Source of the DNA: Owenia fusiformis | Lineage: Eukaryota > Annelida > Polychaeta > Sabellida > Oweniidae | Assembly (NCBI GenBank): GCA_903813345.2 | Contig: CAIIXF020000456.1 | Coordinates: 1-11,000 of the forward strand | Reading direction: 5' to 3' | Length of the DNA stretch: 11,000 bases | In this document: positions 6,449-11,000 of the stretch, piece after piece | Layout: each line of letters begins with the position of its first letter | How positions within the stretch are numbered: the first letter of the stretch is position 1 | Program-made: the position numbers and the translations under genes | The notes under the pieces: generated by a model | Told to the model about the DNA's origin: nothing | Databases searched by the model: none | What the model saw: only the letters and a program-made list of their open reading frames with translations

Positions 6449-8215
6449 ACATTTGATGCAGTGTTATAGATTGTATTTCATTAACGTTTCAGTCAAAAGA
6501 TATCTTCGATGACGAAAGAGAAAACAACGCGCGCTCATCTTGGAATATCTAAATACCACACAGGGGATGGGGGTCTGCAGATACACACACGTGGTACTCT
6601 CGATTAACATATCCAGAAGACAAGTATTATTGGATTATTGGACGAAGAATATGACATTACAGAGGCAAATGAAAACTTCCTGCGAACACTTATACCAGCC
6701 TACGGTACCTGACATTTTTTAAGATCATATGCTGATAAATGGGGATTGTGGAAAGTTTATATCTACATAAATACGTGGGTTGTCCCATACGTCCTGAAAT
6801 GTTTGCTCTAACATCTTGATGAGATAATTTTGAACGACGTTCGATAGACGAGAAAATGTACGATACAAAAGCTCTAATAAGTGAACTAAAATCTAAGTGA
6901 AGTAAAATCGAAAAGTAAGATCAGGCCATCTCCAATGGCAATAGTCAAAATAGAAGAATGTGTATAGGCCATGTAAGTCGTTTCGCAACATTTAAATTAG
7001 ATAGAGTACTGCGCACTAAGGACAATCTACAACTGATCCGATTCTTTGATTTAGTTCTTTGCGCATATTTTCTACCCATCTCAAATGTGATTGGTCGATC
7101 TTATATGCTGCATGCGCTATGGTCATTTGAAAAACACGATATAATTTACCCAGGGGGCATTTTGTTCCGAGTTTGGGCCCCTTTGCCCCTCTATGAAAAG
7201 TAAATTTCTTTCAGTTACATATGTTTCGCCCATACATTTATCTTTTCCATATTTGCCGCAGCAGTCCATGGTCATACTTTAATATTCATCAAATAAAATT
7301 TAATATGACCAGTAACTATTTCAGACGTGTCATGGTATAGATTTAAAGCGTACTGCCTAGGATCATGGTACGGATGTTCCTTATTCATAGTAAATAGTTC
7401 ACAGCAATGATGATGATGCCTGATGTCGGACTAATGGAAGGGTGTTGTAATCGGCAGGTATCATGGGAAACATCTTTTATTTTGTGCATGCGTGGAAACG
7501 AACAGAATCAGTTACAGGACCGAACCGAATCAGTTGTAGATTGCCCTTACTCAGTACGGGAGTACGGGAAATACGCCAACGTGTGCTTTTACCCACAATA
7601 TGTTAATTAGAAATGTTATCTTATATTTAATCTTTATTGTTTTAATGCGATATAATAACAACTGGAAATGTTTGTAAATGAACTTAATACACAATATTGG
7701 CCCCAGGGATAGGAATTTGACCTGAAGTTCGTCCCGGTGTGAAAAGAAATTATGGTCCCTAGGGATCATGGTCCCCTTTTTAAAGGCCCTTACTGGCCCT
7801 GATTGTGTATAAGATAATACGGGAAAGAGGTCATCATATTAATCAATGGAGAGTAGGACCATAAATTAATAGGACCTCCTACCCTTTTACACCAGCGCCC
7901 GGCCGATTGAGTAGTTTCTTAAAAATGTATACAATTTTTATCGACATACTGAATCTGCCGGTCGCCGTAGTAAAAATCGAAGCAAAGTACTGCATCTGCA
8001 TCTCCCAACATTCGTGAGTTTAGCCTCTTGACAAGTCATTTTGATGTATACATAGAGTAGATTCGGGGGAAGGGCCCGGGGATCGGGAATATTTGACCAG
8101 ATATGCTCCCATGGTGCCCCCTGGGTAAGGAACAAGAAAGGCCAATATAATATGTATATTAGCGTCAAGTTTTATTTTATAATTACGTTTGCAATATTGT
8201 GCGAAATCACACATG
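6449..8215. other. Unassigned stretch
   Basis: Several short open frames (60-81 codons) on both strands lack recognisable domains and have no splice-consistent neighbours that I can support. A perfect palindrome, TCCCTAGGGA, lies at 7756-7765 within a phrase that repeats ATGGTCCC on either side. Nothing else was recognised. Confidence 0.45.
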
Positions 8216-8263
8216 ATCGTACGATGTCACCGATAGCCGTACGTACGATAATCGTACGGTGAC
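8216..8263. repeat. CGTACG palindrome cluster
   Basis: ATCGTACGAT (8216-8225) and CGTACGTACG (8238-8247) are perfect 10 bp palindromes, and a further CGTACG lies at 8253-8258. GTCACCG (8226-8232) is inverted as CGGTGAC (8257-8263). CGTACG occurs four times within 41 bases, in DNA that otherwise has few CpG. Confidence 0.8.
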
Positions 8264-8373
8264 CATAAGGGCGCCGGCAGGTTAGGCTCTGATTAGTTTA
8301 ATTGAGAAAAACGGTTAGACATCTGCAACTTTTATGTGCGAGGTAAAATTCTCAAAGCGCCCATACAATGCAT

Positions 8374-8436
8374 AAAATCGGCTAATTGTTGTCGATGCCC
8401 ATACAATTTTGAAAAATACTAATTCAAGCCGATTTT
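8374..8436. repeat. Inverted repeat with direct repeat inside
   Basis: AAAATCGGCT (8374-8383) is inverted as AGCCGATTTT (8427-8436). The phrase GCCCATACAAT occurs just before the left arm and again inside the loop. This may be a short hairpin or the remnant of a small mobile element. Confidence 0.6.
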
Positions 8437-8789
8437 AATTGAATCTTATATGGCCTTGGGGGTGGATTATCATTAATTTTCGTAACCTTAAGCGATAAAA
8501 AAAACTGAAATCAGTCATTTTTCTGCTGGTGATGTAATTTGACTCCATTGGCTATACCTCCAAATAATTACAATAGGCTGAAAATGTAAGATGCATGACA
8601 AACATTCTATATACGATGTATTCCATTTTAATTTTTCGAATTTATCATTTTTATTATATAGCAATCCCTTCACGGGCAAACTTAACATTTGAGTACCAAA
8701 GGTTTTCGAATACACATCTCTAACAGGATCTTAAGAGGTTCTGGACAAATCATTTGATTCTGAACTTGTCATATTTTTTTTTCAACATA

Positions 8790-9230
8790 ATCACATCCAA
8801 GGGTTGAATTTTTATTAGCTATTTAGAGAGTGAGTCCTGCCTAGTATTAATTTCAATAAAAAAGTTAAAATAGAACCCTATTTGAGAGTCAATCTAATAC
8901 TTACATTACATTGATAAATTAAGGCAAATCCTGAAATATTTTTAAAGTGCATTTTTATGAAATATTATCCAGCAAGTATTCAGATGAAACGGTCTTATTT
9001 AAATACAAATCATAACATGATGATATTTTTCATGAAACATTTTTCATTTTTAATTTAGGTGAAAACCCTTACATGATGATGTGTTTTCATAACTTCTTTC
9101 ATAAAATTCCATCAAGGGGTGAAGATAAAATGATCGAATTTAAGTGATTTAAGGATCACGAGAATATGTTTTCTTTGATATTTTCTATGAAATCCCATCC
9201 AATGGTCAAGGTAAAATTTTGATTTTGATT
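8790..9230. repeat. Possible degenerate ~90 bp repeat
   Basis: Similar phrases recur: CATCCAAGGGTTGAATTTTT (near 8796), TTCCATCAAGGGGTGAAGAT (near 9107) and TCCCATCCAATGGTCAAGG (near 9193), each preceded by a T-rich stretch with CATAA or ATGAAA. The agreement is loose and may be fortuitous. Confidence 0.3.
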
Positions 9231-9240
9231 TGGTATTAGG

Positions 9241-9345
9241 TCACGTGTTCCAAAGATCCATATAAGGCCCATAGAACCATATAGGAACGTCATTTTGAAT
9301 GTCACGTGATAGATCCATATAAGGCTTTTAGAACCATGTCGGGAA
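9241..9345. repeat. ~60 bp duplication with paired CACGTG and CCATATAAGG motifs
   Basis: Copy one starts TCACGTG at 9241 and copy two at 9302. Each has CACGTG (9242, 9303), then GATCCATATAAGG (CCATATAAGG at 9258-9267 and 9315-9324), then TAGAACCAT. CACGTG is the core E-box bound by bHLH factors, and CCATATAAGG fits the CC(A/T)6GG CArG box bound by SRF/MADS proteins. The motifs are exact; binding is not shown. Confidence 0.75.
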
Positions 9346-9385
9346 AGATGAGGGGAAGCCCCTGACACCTGTTTCACGATTTTAT

Positions 9386-9700
9386 CCGAACGTTGTTCGG
9401 ATCATTTCGGTTTTTATGCACTTCATTATTGTACCGAAGTTTGCCGATTCGATTCGTCGTATTTCGGAATCCTGGTAACAATTTTATACTCCATTTGGAG
9501 TATTTTTGATCTACTTCTTATGACGAAAATTCCCGAACCTTGTTCGGATTATTCCGGATTTTCTGACCTACTTTATCTTCCGAGATTTCACGAGTTAACA
9601 TTCGTCTCATTTCGGAATCCTGGTGACAATTTTATACTCCATTGGAGTATTTTAGATCTACTTCTTATGACGAAAATTCCCGAACCTAGTTCGGAATAAA
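9386..9700. repeat. 147 bp tandem repeat with internal hairpins
   Basis: CGAAC..(T)..GTTCGG begins the copies at 9387, 9534 and 9681: two full 147 bp copies and a short third. The second halves (9461-9540 and 9609-9687) differ at only about three positions, whereas the first halves are much more diverged. Palindromes mark each copy: CCGAAC with GTTCGG around a 3-base loop (9386-9400, 9533-9547, 9680-9694), and ATACTCCA with TGGAGTAT (9486-9503, with a one-base-shorter version in the second copy). No coding potential. Confidence 0.92.
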
Positions 9701-9732
9701 CCAGATTTCACTGCGTAAAACTGCTGTTATCC

Positions 9733-10275
9733 GGGAAAATGCGACGTTAATGGAAATCCAGTATTAGCGACTGATGCAATAAAATGCAAAGATATAACAG
9801 ATCCGGATCACTGGTTAATGCAGACGTCTCATTAAGCCGTGTTTTATCAGTATTAGAAGATGCGGATATATGTTTCATCTTAATTTTTGCATCAGGCAAT
9901 AACATGTTAATATTTTAATATAGTTCTGCATCGAACAATGCAATATAATGCAACAAGGAAGTTATTATGCGGGAAAATGCAATTTATATGGAAACCTGGG
10001 ATTAATGGATGATACGCGTTAATGCAAAAACAAATAAATCTGCATAATTGGGCAATGCAAATGTTTCATTAAACCGTGTTTTGTCAGTATTATATGATAC
10101 AGCTATGTTTTACACATTTTTTGGCATCAGCCAGTAACATATTTATAGTACACATATATTGCTGCATCCGGTAACAAACATGTTAATATTCTGCATTTGC
10201 TCTGGGAACCCAGCATTAACGGCTGGTATCGTAAAATGCAGGAAAAGTAGAGATCCGCGTAAATGTTCACCACGG
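9733..10275. repeat. 233-238 bp tandem repeat, two copies and a decayed third
   Basis: GGGAAAATGC opens copies at 9733 and 9971, and GGGAACCCAGCATTAA opens the third at 10204. Shared blocks of the first two include TCATTAA(G/A)CCGTGTTTT, (A/G)TCAGTATTA, GCATCAG(G/C), AACATGTTAATATT and GCTGCATC or TCTGCATC. The third keeps only AATGCA, AGATCCG(C/G) and similar words before similarity is lost. The block starts about 30 bp after the 147 bp repeat ends, so the two may belong to one larger element. Confidence 0.8.
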
Positions 10276-11000
10276 AAAAGGGATGCCGATCCAAGTAAAT
10301 CCTATCTTGAATAATAGCGGATGTAACCGTGATCCAAATAAACAAAAGAATATGCTCGATAATTATTACATGAGGCGGAGAAAATCTAATCTTGCATAAC
10401 TCTGTAATGGGAACCCTGATGATCCAAGAAAATGCAAGATTCGTATTATACCAAATCATACAATAGTTCTATCGCATTTTCCATATATATTCTGTATTGA
10501 ACAATAAAGGTCTCTGTTAATTCTTGGATATCTTTCCTATTTTGAGATACGTGGTATTTAAGATGGACATATACCTACATTATTTAATCCATAAGCTTAT
10601 AAGTTTTAGATATTATTGTATAGCTAGATGACGAAATGTGATTCCCCGTATATTGTTGGATCGGGGAATGCAATGGATATGTATTGGGATAATGTTGTAT
10701 TTTGCAAATCCATGGAATTTTTTTATTGCTTAATTTTGCATCGCTTAATGCAAGAAAGTTGTATTCCTGTATAAATTTTGCTTAGGCAAATCATTTAAAT
10801 AACTGTTTTACATAATTAATTCGTTTAAGATCCGGGGTTATCATTTCTTGCATATGTCTGCATCTCTAAAAATTGATATAGTATGCATAAATATATTAAT
10901 TCGGTACACCAGCCAATTATGGGAATACATTTTTGCGTATTCACATTGGTGGGTCCAAGAATGCATGAAATATAATTTCCATATATATCCGGTTTACATT
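10276..11000. other. Unassigned AT-rich stretch with one short hairpin
   Basis: ATTCCCCG (10641-10648) is inverted as CGGGGAAT (10662-10669) with a 13-base loop. Words such as TGCAT and AATGCAA remain frequent, as in the 233-238 bp repeat to the left, but no clear copy can be aligned by eye. No gene is supported. Confidence 0.5.

Noticed and set aside
9430-9480. tRNA-like GATTCGATTCG phrase
   Set aside because: No acceptor stem or A-box and anticodon arm at the right distance on either strand.
10055-10062. Octamer ATGCAAAT as a POU-factor site
   Set aside because: The surrounding repeat is full of ATGCA and TGCAA words, so one exact octamer is expected by composition.
10127-10459. 110-codon minus-strand open frame
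   Set aside because: Overlaps the end of the 233-238 bp repeat, the two repeat copies are not read as matching protein, and no motif is visible.

Overview
The window looks like non-coding, repeat-rich nuclear DNA from an animal. It is AT-rich, and I found no bacterial-style gene, no operon and no convincing host exon. Its recognisable content is a complex satellite array, a 5'-truncated non-LTR retrotransposon, a non-autonomous hAT-type DNA transposon and several unrelated short tandem duplications. A marine invertebrate, possibly a mollusc, would fit the mix of CR1/jockey-like LINE, AACCGGTT-rich hAT element and dispersed CCGCCAAATTAA-type repeats. That taxonomic guess is an inference and is weak.

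Layout, left to right. Positions 1-1277 are a satellite with a 152-154 bp unit. The unit is a diverged dimer of two ~76-78 bp monomers, and the array runs off the left edge. Positions 1278-1773 are unassigned AT-rich DNA. Positions 1786-3070 are a LINE insertion carrying only the C-terminal end of the reverse transcriptase protein, a 3' UTR, an AATAAA signal and a 15-A tail. It is bracketed by an 11-12 bp target-site duplication. Positions 3251-4105 are a degenerate ~42-55 bp minisatellite split by a 578 bp hAT-type element (3319-3896), which has 12 bp terminal inverted repeats and a perfect 8 bp target-site duplication. The hAT element carries its own 134 bp tandem duplication.

Positions 4480-4860 hold two patches of dispersed CCGCCAAATTAA-like repeats. 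Positions 5722-6003 are a 141 bp tandem duplication. Positions 6333-6448 are a cluster of overlapping inverted repeats. Positions 8216-8263 are a CGTACG palindrome cluster. Positions 9241-9345 duplicate a CACGTG plus CCATATAAGG module. Positions 9386-9700 are a 147 bp tandem repeat with internal hairpins, followed directly by a 233-238 bp tandem repeat (9733-10275). The remainder is featureless at the level I can read.

There is no cooperating gene set here. The informative content is the history of insertions and duplications: both transposon insertions can be delimited to the base from their target-site duplications, and two adjacent satellite units are identical. The strongest candidates for something not previously described are the dimeric satellite with 15 E2F-consensus octamers and the two adjacent tandem-repeat blocks at 9386-10275.
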